Source: Falsiroseomonas sp050563545 (GTDB lineage Bacteria; Pseudomonadota; Alphaproteobacteria; Acetobacterales; Acetobacteraceae). Taken from it: 64,000 nucleotides of DNA. The first letter of the stretch is position 1; each line of letters begins with the position of its first letter. Location of the stretch: NCBI RefSeq assembly GCF_050563545.1, contig NZ_JBNXUM010000001.1, positions 325,109-389,108 of the forward strand, read 5' to 3'. Positions 8,595 through 17,992 of this stretch are shown here, piece after piece. The position numbers and the translations under genes were made by a program. The notes below the pieces were generated by a model. It worked only from the letters and a program-made list of their open reading frames with translations, was not told the origin of the DNA and made no database searches.

Positions 8595-10733
8595 TCATCG
8601 CACGCGCAGCTCGGCGCGTGCCGAGACGCCATCCGCGTCCAGCACCGTCACGCGGTAGAAGCCAGGCCCCGGCGGTGTCCAGGCGGCCTCGCGGCGCGCG
8701 CGCTCCGCCTCGAGCGGCGCGCCGTCCACCAGGAAGGTCAGCGGCCGGCGCCCGCCCGCGGCGCGGATCGTCACCGTCCCGCCCTCCATCAGCACCGCAT
8801 TCGGCATCGGGAACAGCAGCCGCAGCCGGTCCGCCGGCTCCGCACCCGCCATCGCATTCGCCGGCGCCGCGCGCACCGCCAGCGCCTCGCGCGGGGCCGC
8901 GGGCAGCAGCGCGAAGGCGCGAGCCAGCACGGGGAGCGCGAGCGTGCGGCCCTGCGCGCCGGGGATCGGCGTGCCGTCGGGCCGACCCACCCACACGCCG
9001 GCGACATGCCGCGCGTCCAGCCCTAGCGCCCAGGCGTCGCGCCCGCCCCAGCTCGTGCCCGTCTTCCAGGCGACGCCCGTCGGCCCGCCCTCGGGGAAGC
9101 GCTGCACCAGCACGCCCGCGACCTGCGCCGCCGCGCGCGGCGCGATCACCGGCGTGCGCAGGACATCGTCGCCGGGCGCGACGCGCAGCGGCGCCGCGCG
9201 GCCGCCATCGCCGAGCACGGCATAGAGCGAGACCATCCCGCGCAGCGTCATCCCCGCCCCGCCGAGCGCCAGCGGCAGCGACGGCTCGGCCCCCGCCGGC
9301 AGCCGGGGCGGCACGCCGGCCGCCTTCAGCATGGAGGCGAAGCGCAGCGCGCCGACCTCGTTCAGCAGGGCGACAGCGGGCAGGTTCAGCGATTGCCGCA
9401 GCGCGTCGGCCGCGGTGACGCGCCCCGCGAATCCGCGGTCGAAATTCTCCGGGGCATAGGCGCCGAAGCGCAGCGGCATGTCCGCGATCACGCTGTCGGG
9501 CCGCGCGACGCCGTTCTCGAAGGCGAGCGCGTAGAGGAAGGGCTTCAGCGCCGATCCCGGCGAGCGCACCGCGCGCGAGAGATCCAGCATGCCCGCGCGG
9601 GATTCCTCGCCGAAGGCGCCGCCGACCAGCGCACGGATCTCGCGGCTGTCGATGTCGGCGATGACCATGGCGAGTGCGGCGCGGTCCGGCAGGTCGCGCA
9701 GCGCCTCGCCCGCCAGGCGTTCCGCCGCGCGCTGCAGGTCGCGATCCAGCGTCGTCGCGATACGCGCCCCGGCTGGCGCACCCCGGGACAATTCGCGCGC
9801 GAGATGCGGCGCGAGACGCGGCATCGGCAGCCGGCGCTGCGGCACCGCCTGCGCCAGCGCATGCGCGCGTTCGTCGGCGTTGACCTCTCCCGCCCCGGAA
9901 GCGCGCGCGAGCAGCACCGCGTCGCGCGCGCGCCGCGCGGCCTCGGCGTGGCGGTCGGGCCGCAGCGCCTCCGGCTTTCGCGCGAGCGCGACGAGCAGCG
10001 CGGATTCCGCAGCGTCCAGCGTCGCCGGCGCGCGGCCGAACCAGGCGAGCGATCCCGCGCGCAGCCCCTCGAGGTTGCCGCCCTGCGGGGCGAGGGTCAG
10101 CCAGATCCCAAGGATCTCGTCCTTGCTGTATCGCGCTTCCAGCTGCAGCGCGCGCGCGATCTCGATGAGCTTGGATCGCAGCGTGCGCGGGCGGGGCTCG
10201 AGCAGGCGTGCGGCCTGCATGGTGAGGGTGGAGCCGCCGGAGACGACGCGCCCCGCGCGGATCCACTGCGCGGACGCGCGGGCGAGCGCGACGGGGTCCA
10301 CGCCGGGGTGATGACGGAAGCGCCGGTCCTCCGCGGCGATCAGCATCGCGATCAGGTGCGGCGGCACGTCGCCGATGTCGGTGCGCAGCCGCCAGGTGCC
10401 GGCGGCGGAGAGGACGGAGAGCGTGCGGGCGTCGCGGTCCAGGATCTCGATGCCGGCGGCGCGGTAGCGGGACAGGTTGGGGGGGAAGAGGCGGTCGAGG
10501 GTGAAGAAGGTGAGGACGAGGATGGCGAAGGCGCCGAGCGACCACGCGGCGCGCTTGCGGATGCGCGCGCGGCCCCCTCGCCATCCCTCCCCCGCAACAG
10601 CGAGGGAGGGGGAAGTGGGATGCGGGGGAGGTGCGCCAAGTTGTCCTCCCCCGTGCGCTGCTTCTCCTCCCCCGCTGTTGCGGGGGAGGCCGGGAGGGGG
10701 CAAAGGCGCCGCCTTCACCACCCCCTGCCTCAC
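8595..10733 (-). CDS. pbpC: Penicillin-binding protein 1C
   Basis: A bifunctional peptidoglycan synthase of about 712 residues. In order: an unusual N-terminal tail, one transmembrane helix ('SLGAFAILVLTFFTLDRLF', about 67-85), a GT51 glycosyltransferase domain ('AAEDRRFRHHPG', 'GGSTLTMQAARL'), a transpeptidase domain ('SPGSALKPF' SxxK, 'SLNLPA' SxN, 'KTGTS') and a C-terminal PBP1C domain. The only convincing start is a GTG whose GTGA overlaps the TGA of the upstream macroglobulin gene, the same coupling as in E. coli yfhM-pbpC. As a result roughly residues 11-55 are encoded by a GC-rich palindromic repeat (10571-10701). No alternative start exists between the repeat and the membrane helix. 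Role: peptidoglycan repair coupled to macroglobulin trapping of proteases. Confidence 0.9.
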   Translation of the reverse strand: MRQGVVKAAPLPPPGLPRNSGGGEAAHGGGQLGAPPPHPTSPSLAVAGEGWRGGRARIRKRAAWSLGAFAILVLTFFTLDRLFPPNLSRYRAAGIEILDRDARTLSVLSAAGTWRLRTDIGDVPPHLIAMLIAAEDRRFRHHPGVDPVALARASAQWIRAGRVVSGGSTLTMQAARLLEPRPRTLRSKLIEIARALQLEARYSKDEILGIWLTLAPQGGNLEGLRAGSLAWFGRAPATLDAAESALLVALARKPEALRPDRHAEAARRARDAVLLARASGAGEVNADERAHALAQAVPQRRLPMPRLAPHLARELSRGAPAGARIATTLDRDLQRAAERLAGEALRDLPDRAALAMVIADIDSREIRALVGGAFGEESRAGMLDLSRAVRSPGSALKPFLYALAFENGVARPDSVIADMPLRFGAYAPENFDRGFAGRVTAADALRQSLNLPAVALLNEVGALRFASMLKAAGVPPRLPAGAEPSLPLALGGAGMTLRGMVSLYAVLGDGGRAAPLRVAPGDDVLRTPVIAPRAAAQVAGVLVQRFPEGGPTGVAWKTGTSWGGRDAWALGLDARHVAGVWVGRPDGTPIPGAQGRTLALPVLARAFALLPAAPREALAVRAAPANAMAGAEPADRLRLLFPMPNAVLMEGGTVTIRAAGGRRPLTFLVDGAPLEAERARREAAWTPPGPGFYRVTVLDADGVSARAELRVR
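10571..10701. repeat. Composite palindromic element, copy 1, inside pbpC
   Basis: About 131 bp. The outer ends are GGCCCCCTCG (10571) and CGGGAGGGGG (10691), roughly inverted. Inside are two hairpins, CCCTCCCCCGC..GAGGGAGGGGG and CTCCCCCGC-TGTT-GCGGGGGAG. Long identical stretches recur at 46676-46783, so it is a dispersed family. It lies wholly within the pbpC reading frame as called and encodes Pro/Gly-rich sequence. Confidence 0.8.
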
Positions 10734-13700
10734 CGCGGCCCTTGCGGCCGCTGCGGCGCTGGCGCCGGCCGCTGCTGCGGCGCCGGCGCCTGCGCCGGCG
10801 GCAGCGCGTCATCCGGCCCGTACACCACCACGCGCCCCGTGTTCTGCCGCGCGAAGACGCCAGGCCGGTACATGTCCTGCGCCTCCATCCCCGGCAGCTC
10901 GAAGCGGCCCGGCGTCACCGCGCGCACGCGCACTGCGAGCCGCGCCAGCGGGTTCTCCGCCGTCAGCGTCACCGCCGCGGCGTAGCGGTCATCGCGCGCC
11001 GGCGTCGCCTCGGCCTCGGTCAGCGTGCCGAGCCAGGCCATGCCCTGGATGTCGCCCGCCGGCAGCCGCGCCGTGATCTCCCACCCCGCGGGCAGGCCCT
11101 GCAGCACCATCGCCTGGTGACGCTCGTTGGTCAGCGCGCGGGCTTCCAGCAGCAGCACGAAATTCGTGCCCGTCCGCACGCGATCGAGGTCGAGCGGCTG
11201 CCCGTCCATCGCGAAGAAGCGCCGCGCGACGCGCATTCCCTGCGAGGCCGCAGGCAGCGGGGAGCTCGGCACGCCCACGATGCTCACGGCCTGCACCACG
11301 GGCTGGTCGCCGCGGTTCGTCGCCGATCCCGACTGCGTCAGCCCCGCCGCGACGACCTGCGCCGTCGGCAGGTCGCGCCCGTCCAGCGACACCCGAAGCG
11401 GCCGCCCGTCGCGCCCGAGCAGGCTTGCCGCCGCGACGGCCCAGGCCTGTTCCTGCGTGTTGGCGATGGCCGGCGTGAAGTCGGCGCCGGGCAGGCGCCC
11501 GAGCAGTTGCGGAATGCGGTCCTGGCCGACGCCGCTCTCCCTGAGCAGCACCGCGATCGCCAGGATGTCGCGCTGCGCGCTGCCGAAATCCACGAACCAC
11601 CATTGCCGGTCCGTGGTCGCCAGCGCGCGGTCGAAGATCTGCTCCGCCCGCGCGCGGTCGCCGGCGCGCGCGAAGGCCGCGGCGAGCTGCGCGCGCGCCA
11701 GCGGCGTCGGCAGCGCGTCCACATCCTCCGCCAGGCGCCGCGCCGCGCCGAGCCGGTTGCGCCCCGCCATCGCCAGCACATGCACGCGATAGGCGACGAG
11801 CGCCCGCGCCTCGGGGCTGCCGAGGCCGGTGTCCAGCCCCTCATCGGCCGCCTGCAGCGCCTGGTCCAGCGCGCCCTGCGGCACCGTCATCCCCGCGGCG
11901 CGGGCGCGCAGCAGCACCTCGGTCGCATAGAGGCTCGCCCATTCCACGACGTTGCCCTCGGCCGACCAGAAGCCGAAGCGCCCGTCGTAGCGCTGACGAT
12001 CGAGGATCGAGGTCACGGCCTCCTGCAGCATTCCCGCATCCTCGGCCGCGAGGTCCGGGTTCTGCGGCGCATAGACCAGCGCCATCGCGCGGGAGGACGC
12101 CTGCTCGATGCAGTTCAGGGGGTAGCGCTTCAGCGCGGCGAGCATGCCGCCGGGATCGAAGCGCACCGGCGCGCCCCAGGTCGCGCGCGCCGCCCAGGTG
12201 TTGCGGATGAAGCGGTCCGACGGCACGGGCACCGGCGCGGTGGCGCCTGGTGCCAGCGTGCTGACCGCGACCTCCGTCACGGAAGGCCGCGACGACCGCA
12301 CGGTGATTCGCGATTCGCGTTCGGTGACGAAGCCGTTCGGCCCGGTGACGGCGAGCCGGATCACGCCCTCGCCCGCCATCACCGCGCGCAAGGACGTCGC
12401 CGGCGTCATCCGCGCCCCGGTCGCGAGCGCGCCGCCGAGCTTGTTCGGCCCGGCGAGCTCGACCGCGCCGGTCGCGCTCAGCGTCGCCACGACATCGCCC
12501 GCCGGCAGTTCGATGTTGTGCAGCAGCACGGGTAGCCGGACCTCGTCGCCGGGCGCGAGGAAGCGCGGCAGCAGCGTCTCCGCCACCACCTGCTCGCGCA
12601 CCGTCATCGGCCTGCTCGCCGCGCCGATCCGCGCGCCGTCCCAGGCGACGACCATCAGCCGCACCTCGCCCGCGAAATCCGGCATGTCGAGCGGCACGCG
12701 CGCCACGCCGTCCGGCCCGACGCTGACGATGCCGCTGAACAGCGCCACCAGCTTCTGCGGGATCTCCAGCATGCCCGTGCTGTCCGCGCCGTCGCCGCCC
12801 TGGCGCAGCGTCGCGGCCTCGCCCTCCGCCGGCGCGATCAGGCGGCCGTAGTCGTCGCGGATATCCACGCCGAGACGGCGGCGCGCGAGGAAATGCTCGA
12901 CCGGATCGGGCGAGCGGAAGTTCGTCAGGCGCAGGATGCCCTCATCCACAGCGGCCAGCGTCAGGCGGGCCTGGGTCGCGCCGGGGATGCGCACCGGGAC
13001 TTCCACGCGCCTGCGCGGCCGCACGAGGTCGGGCGTGTCGATCGCGACCTCCATCCGCCGCGTCGCGGGATCGAGCCCGATCCACGCCAGCCCCAGCGCG
13101 CGCGCCGGGCGGCCCGCCGGCGACTGGCCCGCGCGGAAGACGCTGACGGCAATGTAGGCGCCGGGACCCCAGGCCGCGTCCACCGGCACCTCGATCTCAG
13201 CACCGGCTTCCGGCACGGCGATGTCGCGCAGCGAGACCAGCCGGTCCGTCAGCACCGCGACACTCGCCTGCCCCGCGAAGGGCGGCGTGATGCGGATGCG
13301 GGCGACCTCGCCGGGGCGGTAGTTCCGCCGCTCCGTCGCGAGGTCCACGCGGTCCGGCACCTCCGGCGATTCCGCGCCGGCCCAGCCCGAGCGGAAGCGG
13401 TAGGAGGCGATGGCGAGCCCGTTCGGCTCCGTCACCTCGATGCGGTAGCGGCCGAAGGGCAGGCGACGCGCAAACGTCGCGGGCGCATTCGGCGCGACGC
13501 GGATGTCCGTGCTGTCCACGGGCTCGTCGCGCCAGACCGTCTCGTAGCGCGCCACGCGCTCGCGCAGCACGATCCGCCAGTCCGGGCGTTCGCGCACGAG
13601 GCGCAGGCGCAGCGTCGCCGCGATCGCCTGGCCGTCGGGGTTGACCGCGGCGATGTCGAAGCCGGCTTCGGCGTTCGCGTCCACCGCGTCGCCCTGGAAG

Positions 13701-15913
13701 CCCGGCCGGATCGCGAGCAGCGTGCCGCGCGCGCGCACCGGCAGGGAGAAGCGCGTGCCGCTGGCCCGCCCGCCCGGCTCCTCCATCAGCACCGAGACCT
13801 CGGCCTTCACCGGCCGCGTCGTGTCCGGCGCGCTCGGCAGATTCAGCGTGAGGGTCGAGCGGCCCTGCTCATCCGTCTCGGCGATCTCGAAGCTCTGCAG
13901 GTCCGGCGAGTAGCTCTCGTCGGCCAGGCCGAAGCGCCAGCCGCGCCAGGCCTCGAAGGGTTCGGGGTCGAGCAACAGCCGCATCTCCGCGCTGCCCGTC
14001 AGCCCCGCGCCCGGCGCGCCATAGAGGAAGCGGGCCGTCACCGGCACCTGCAGTGGCTGCCCGCCGACCAGCTGGCCAGCCACGGGCCCCGCCACGACCT
14101 CCAGCCGCTCCGGCACGAAGGCATCCACCTTGAAGGTCGCGCTGCCGATCGGCGGCGCGTTCGGGTCGGCATGGACCTCGATGCTCCACTGCCCGGCCGC
14201 GGCGCCGGCGGACAGCACGACGGGCACGCTGAAGGCGGCGTCGGCGCGCGCCGGCACGCCCTGCCAGAAGACCTGCCCGTTCGGCCGCAGCACGCGCAGC
14301 CGCGCCGGCACGTCCACCGGCGCGCCGCCGGCGTCGCGCAGCAGCGCCGAGACGTTCACCGTCTCGCCCGGCCGGTAGATGCCGCGGTCCAGCCAGACGA
14401 ACGCATCGAGCGGCCCGGGATGCGCCCGCCCCGCGGCGCCGCGATCCGACAGGTCGAAGGACGCGGTCTCGAGGTCGAGCGAGGCGAAATCCTCGCTCTG
14501 CAGCGCATGCAGCGACAGCGGCGCGAGCGGCCCCGTGCCGCGCAGCAGCGCCGCGCCGAAGCGCACCAGGCCCTGCGCATCCGTCGTCGCCTCGCCGAGG
14601 ATATCGTTGTTGCGCGCGATCAGCCGGACCTGCACGCCGGCCTTCGGCGCGGCGTCGGAAAAGCCCCGCACCTGCGCCGCGAATCCCGCCGCGCTGCGCC
14701 AGGCCGTGATGCCGAGGTCGGTGACCATCACCGCCACCGCGGTCTCGGCGTCGTAGCGCCCGCGCCCGCCATCGGCCGGCCGCGCCACCAGCACATACAT
14801 CCCCGGCCCCGCCGTCAGCAGCGCGTCGGGCAGCGGCAGCGCCTGGCGCACCAGGCGGTTCGGCTCGGCCTGCGGCATCTCCGCCCGGCCTTCCCAGACC
14901 AGCCGGCCGGACTCCTCCGCGATGTTGTTCGCCGTCCAGCTTTCCAGCTGCTCGCCCGGCCGCCAGTCCCGCGTCAGGCCGGGCAGCGAACGCTCCGTCA
15001 CCCGCATCAGCTTCAGCGACAGCGCCGAGACGTTCACCGCCGAGACCGTCAGCCTGGGCTGCTGGCCCCGCGGCAGGATGAAGGCGCGCGTGTCGAAGAC
15101 CAGCCGCGGCGCGCGGTTCGGCATCGCGACGTTGACGTTGGTGTCGCGGCTCAGCCGCAGCCCGTCCTCGCCCGGCATCCCCGCGCGCAGCACGAGCCGT
15201 GTCGTGCGCCCCCAGGGCAAGCCGGCGACGCAGAGCTGGTCGCTCTCCTTCGTCACGGCCATGCCCGGCAGCGCGGGCTCCGCGCGCACCCAATCCCCGG
15301 GCTGCCAGTCGGACCGCCGCGAGGGCGCGGTGGTGAACGCGATGCAGGCCCGCGCGGGCTCGGCATCCGGCTCGGTCCTGACCTGCCGCACCAGGATGCC
15401 CGCGGCGCGGCGCGCGGCGGCCAGCGCATCCCGCGCCTTCACATCGTCGGGAGCGCGCTCGACCACCGCCTCCAGCGCCTGGATCTGCTGCGCCGGCAGG
15501 TCCAGCCGCCGCAGCGCCTCCGCCATCATCGCGAGGGAGGGGATCTCCGGCGCGCCGCCCGGCACCATCATGAAGGCGCGCCAGGCCGCCTGCAGCGCGC
15601 GCCGCGCCTCCGGCGGGTTGCGGCGGAGCTGCGCATCGGCCAGCGCCATCCAGTTGTCAGCGGTCGCCTGGCCCGCGGCGATCCGCTCCTCCCACGCCGC
15701 CGCGGCAGCCGGCCAGTCGTTGCGCTGCATCGCTGCCCGCGCACGCTGTTCCGCCTGCGCCCGCTGCTGCGCCGTCCCGCCCGCCGGCATCCGCCGCGTC
15801 AGCGAGGATTCATAGCCCAGGGCATCGTTCTCGAGCCCCGGTATCTCAAAGGCGGGCGCCGGTGTCGCGAAGCTCAGCACAAGAAGGATCAGCAGCGTCA
15901 GCAGGCGGCGCAT
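10730..15913 (-). CDS. Bacterial alpha-2-macroglobulin (YfhM-like)
   Basis: About 1727 residues. The N-terminal signal peptide (Arg2-Arg3, 'LLTLLILLVLSFATPAPA') has no lipobox Cys, so a soluble periplasmic protein is expected, unlike the lipoprotein YfhM of E. coli. It carries macroglobulin beta domains, a bait-like region and the thioester motif Cys-Ile-Glu-Gln at 1268-1271 (codon at 12112-12110), followed by the alpha/alpha thioester domain. The thioester traps attacking proteases covalently. The ATG at 15913 is used because an upstream ATG at 15961 adds non-signal sequence. The stop overlaps the pbpC start. The last ~30 residues are Pro/Gln/Ala-rich. Confidence 0.93.
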   Translation of the reverse strand: MRRLLTLLILLVLSFATPAPAFEIPGLENDALGYESSLTRRMPAGGTAQQRAQAEQRARAAMQRNDWPAAAAAWEERIAAGQATADNWMALADAQLRRNPPEARRALQAAWRAFMMVPGGAPEIPSLAMMAEALRRLDLPAQQIQALEAVVERAPDDVKARDALAAARRAAGILVRQVRTEPDAEPARACIAFTTAPSRRSDWQPGDWVRAEPALPGMAVTKESDQLCVAGLPWGRTTRLVLRAGMPGEDGLRLSRDTNVNVAMPNRAPRLVFDTRAFILPRGQQPRLTVSAVNVSALSLKLMRVTERSLPGLTRDWRPGEQLESWTANNIAEESGRLVWEGRAEMPQAEPNRLVRQALPLPDALLTAGPGMYVLVARPADGGRGRYDAETAVAVMVTDLGITAWRSAAGFAAQVRGFSDAAPKAGVQVRLIARNNDILGEATTDAQGLVRFGAALLRGTGPLAPLSLHALQSEDFASLDLETASFDLSDRGAAGRAHPGPLDAFVWLDRGIYRPGETVNVSALLRDAGGAPVDVPARLRVLRPNGQVFWQGVPARADAAFSVPVVLSAGAAAGQWSIEVHADPNAPPIGSATFKVDAFVPERLEVVAGPVAGQLVGGQPLQVPVTARFLYGAPGAGLTGSAEMRLLLDPEPFEAWRGWRFGLADESYSPDLQSFEIAETDEQGRSTLTLNLPSAPDTTRPVKAEVSVLMEEPGGRASGTRFSLPVRARGTLLAIRPGFQGDAVDANAEAGFDIAAVNPDGQAIAATLRLRLVRERPDWRIVLRERVARYETVWRDEPVDSTDIRVAPNAPATFARRLPFGRYRIEVTEPNGLAIASYRFRSGWAGAESPEVPDRVDLATERRNYRPGEVARIRITPPFAGQASVAVLTDRLVSLRDIAVPEAGAEIEVPVDAAWGPGAYIAVSVFRAGQSPAGRPARALGLAWIGLDPATRRMEVAIDTPDLVRPRRRVEVPVRIPGATQARLTLAAVDEGILRLTNFRSPDPVEHFLARRRLGVDIRDDYGRLIAPAEGEAATLRQGGDGADSTGMLEIPQKLVALFSGIVSVGPDGVARVPLDMPDFAGEVRLMVVAWDGARIGAASRPMTVREQVVAETLLPRFLAPGDEVRLPVLLHNIELPAGDVVATLSATGAVELAGPNKLGGALATGARMTPATSLRAVMAGEGVIRLAVTGPNGFVTERESRITVRSSRPSVTEVAVSTLAPGATAPVPVPSDRFIRNTWAARATWGAPVRFDPGGMLAALKRYPLNCIEQASSRAMALVYAPQNPDLAAEDAGMLQEAVTSILDRQRYDGRFGFWSAEGNVVEWASLYATEVLLRARAAGMTVPQGALDQALQAADEGLDTGLGSPEARALVAYRVHVLAMAGRNRLGAARRLAEDVDALPTPLARAQLAAAFARAGDRARAEQIFDRALATTDRQWWFVDFGSAQRDILAIAVLLRESGVGQDRIPQLLGRLPGADFTPAIANTQEQAWAVAAASLLGRDGRPLRVSLDGRDLPTAQVVAAGLTQSGSATNRGDQPVVQAVSIVGVPSSPLPAASQGMRVARRFFAMDGQPLDLDRVRTGTNFVLLLEARALTNERHQAMVLQGLPAGWEITARLPAGDIQGMAWLGTLTEAEATPARDDRYAAAVTLTAENPLARLAVRVRAVTPGRFELPGMEAQDMYRPGVFARQNTGRVVVYGPDDALPPAQAPAPQQRPAPAPQRPQGPR

Positions 15914-16117
15914 GGCGTTCTCCACGACCGGGAAGCGAACCGGGGGCGGGAAGCATGGCACGCAGCGCGCCCTGCGTCGCGGGGGTGATATGTGCCGCGT
16001 GTTTCATGGCGGCGTCACACGCGACATGCGTGCAACCGGATTCCACGCCCTCGCGACATCGCCGCGACACCGGATCCTGCGACGTTGCGCAGGACGCCGT
16101 TCCAGGGAGACCCGCGC

Positions 16118-16582
16118 ATGCCGACAACCCGCCATGCCGCCGCCTTCGCGCTCTGCCTCGCCACCGCGCCAGCCGCGGCGCAGGATTCCTGGCACAACCC
16201 CTATACCGGGCGGAACTGGAACAATCCGGGCTCCTCGCTGATCGACACCTTCCTGCAGAACGACGCGCGGCGCCGCATGATGATGCAGCAGCAGGGCTCG
16301 CAGCCCGGCGCCGTCGCCTCGCAGCCCGGCCGCGATCCGTCCTTCCGCCTGGTCAACCGCGGCGGCGCGACGATCAACCAGCTCTACGTCTCCTCCACGC
16401 AGTCCGACCAATGGGGGCCGGACCGGCTCGGCCAGGGCGTGCTGCCCTCGGGCCAGGCCTTCATCGTGCGGCTGCCGCAGGGGATGTGCGCGAACGACAT
16501 CCGCGCCGTCTTCGCCGACGGTCGCGTCGCGGAGCGGCGCGGCGTGGACACCTGCGGGATCACCGACCTCGCCTTGCCCTGA
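16118..16582 (+). CDS. Exported hypothetical protein
   Basis: 154 residues with a signal peptide (cleavage likely after 'APAAA', about residue 21). A low-complexity Met/Gln patch ('RRRMMMQQQG') follows, then a compact domain with 'FRLVNRGGATINQLYVSS', 'WGPDRLG', 'RLPQGMCANDIRAVFADG' and 'VDTCGITDL'. Two Cys could form a disulfide in the periplasm. The C-terminal domain resembles small secreted proteins often found in several copies in Acetobacteraceae; function unknown. The ATG at 16118 is chosen for the signal peptide; earlier in-frame ATGs give an Arg-rich extension. Confidence 0.75.
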   Translation: MPTTRHAAAFALCLATAPAAAQDSWHNPYTGRNWNNPGSSLIDTFLQNDARRRMMMQQQGSQPGAVASQPGRDPSFRLVNRGGATINQLYVSSTQSDQWGPDRLGQGVLPSGQAFIVRLPQGMCANDIRAVFADGRVAERRGVDTCGITDLALP

Positions 16583-16597
16583 GGCGGGCTACCCGCC
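16583..16597. terminator. Hairpin between convergent genes
   Basis: GGCGGG (16583-16588) and CCCGCC (16592-16597) form a tight hairpin at the junction of the exported-protein gene and the MFS gene, overlapping the stop codon of the latter. It could act in both directions. No T-run follows on the plus strand beyond CCTTCC. Confidence 0.35.
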
Positions 16598-17992
16598 CCT
16601 TCCCCCATGCCCCGACACCCGCGCCCCCACATCGGCGGGAAGGCGCAGCATGGATGGCAGCGACATCAGCACCACCGCCGCCGAGACCAGGAAGCCGATC
16701 CCGAACTCGCTCGCCCCCGGCGATGCCGCGCCGGTGACCAGCATCGCCGCTTCCAGCGACAGCGATCCCAGCACCACCCCCAGCGCCTGGCCGAGCTGCT
16801 GCATCGTCCCCGTCATCGCCGTCGCTGGCGCCAGCTTGCCCTGCGGCACATCCGCAAAGGCGAGCGTCCCGAGCGAGGTGAACTGCAGCGCCCGCGTCAG
16901 CCCCCCCGCCGCCAGCACCGCGAAGATCGCGACCAGCGGCCAGGCCTGGGTGAACAGCGCGCAGGCCGCGACGCCGATCGCCGCCAGCACCGCGTTCACG
17001 CTCAGCACGGCGCGGAAGCCGAAGCGCTTCAGCAGCGGCCGCACCAGCGGCTTCATCGCGAAGGCGCCCAAGGCCGTGGCAAAGGTGATGGCGCCCGACG
17101 CGCTTGCCGACAGGCCGAAGACGATCTGCAGCTTCAGGGGCAGCAGGAAGGGCAGCGTCGAGGCGCCGACGCGGAACAGCGTGCCAGCCCCCATGGAGAC
17201 ACCGAAGCTCGGCAGCCGCATCAGCGACAGGTCCACCGCCGGCCGCGCCGCGCGGTTGGAATGGCGCACCGCCATCACCGTCGCGACCACGCCCGCCAGC
17301 AGCGCGACGGGCGCGAACCAGGGCGGCGCGATGCCGCGCCCGATCGTCTCGAGCCCCGCCATCAGCAGCGCCAGCGACAGGCCCCACAGCGTCAGCCCCC
17401 TGATGTCCATCGGGCCGGGATCCTGCGGCTCGACCTCGGGGATGAAGAACCAGACCAGCAGCAGCCCGAGGCAGCCCACCGGGATGTTCAGCCAGAAGAC
17501 CGCCCGCCAGGAGAAGGCGTCGGTCAGCAGCCCGCCGACCGGCGGCCCGAAGACCGGGCCGAGCAGGCCGGGCATGGTCAGCCAGGTCATGGCGACCACC
17601 AGCTCCTCCTTGCTCACCCGGCGCAGCAGCAGGAGCCGCCCGACCGGCACCATCATCGCGCCGCCGAAGCCCTGCAGGATGCGCGCGGCCACCAGCGACA
17701 CCACGCCCTGCGACAGGCCCACCAGCGCCGAGGCCGCGGTGAAGATCACGATCGCCGCCATGAAGACGCGCCGCGCCCCGAAGCGGTCCGCCACCCAGCC
17801 GGAGACGGGGATGAAGACGCAGAGCGCGACGAGATAGGACGTGATCGCGACGGACAGGTGCACGGGATCCACCTGCAGGTCGCGCGCCATCGCCGGCAGC
17901 GCCGTCGCGACCACCGACGAATCCAGGTTCTGCATGAAGAGCGCGCTGGCCACGATCGCCGCGACGGCGCGGGGGTCCTTAGCCCTCGGCAC
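16589..17992 (-). CDS. MFS drug-efflux type transporter (DHA2/EmrB-like)
   Basis: About 467 residues with some 13-14 hydrophobic segments. It starts with the family's 'LFMQNLDSSVVATALPAMARDL' region (motif D1) and has 'GWVADRFGARRVF' (motif A) and 'GPVFGPPVGGLL' (motif C, antiporter). This places it in the DHA2 drug:H+ antiporter group in the inner membrane. The start is taken as the GTG at 17992, which overlaps the 3' end of the upstream ligase gene by 14 bp. A longer frame upstream is Arg/Pro-rich and lies antisense-like inside the ligase. No membrane fusion partner (EmrA) is adjacent, so it probably works alone. Confidence 0.88.
   Translation of the reverse strand: MPRAKDPRAVAAIVASALFMQNLDSSVVATALPAMARDLQVDPVHLSVAITSYLVALCVFIPVSGWVADRFGARRVFMAAIVIFTAASALVGLSQGVVSLVAARILQGFGGAMMVPVGRLLLLRRVSKEELVVAMTWLTMPGLLGPVFGPPVGGLLTDAFSWRAVFWLNIPVGCLGLLLVWFFIPEVEPQDPGPMDIRGLTLWGLSLALLMAGLETIGRGIAPPWFAPVALLAGVVATVMAVRHSNRAARPAVDLSLMRLPSFGVSMGAGTLFRVGASTLPFLLPLKLQIVFGLSASASGAITFATALGAFAMKPLVRPLLKRFGFRAVLSVNAVLAAIGVAACALFTQAWPLVAIFAVLAAGGLTRALQFTSLGTLAFADVPQGKLAPATAMTGTMQQLGQALGVVLGSLSLEAAMLVTGAASPGASEFGIGFLVSAAVVLMSLPSMLRLPADVGARVSGHGGRGG

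Noticed and set aside
10571..10701. CRISPR array
   Set aside because: The repeats are palindromic, irregularly spaced and few, with no spacers or cas genes.
12893..15988. Long plus-strand open frame antisense to the alpha-2-macroglobulin
   Set aside because: Arg/His/Gln-rich composition without motifs, while the minus strand shows a signal peptide and thioester domain. Compositional artefact.
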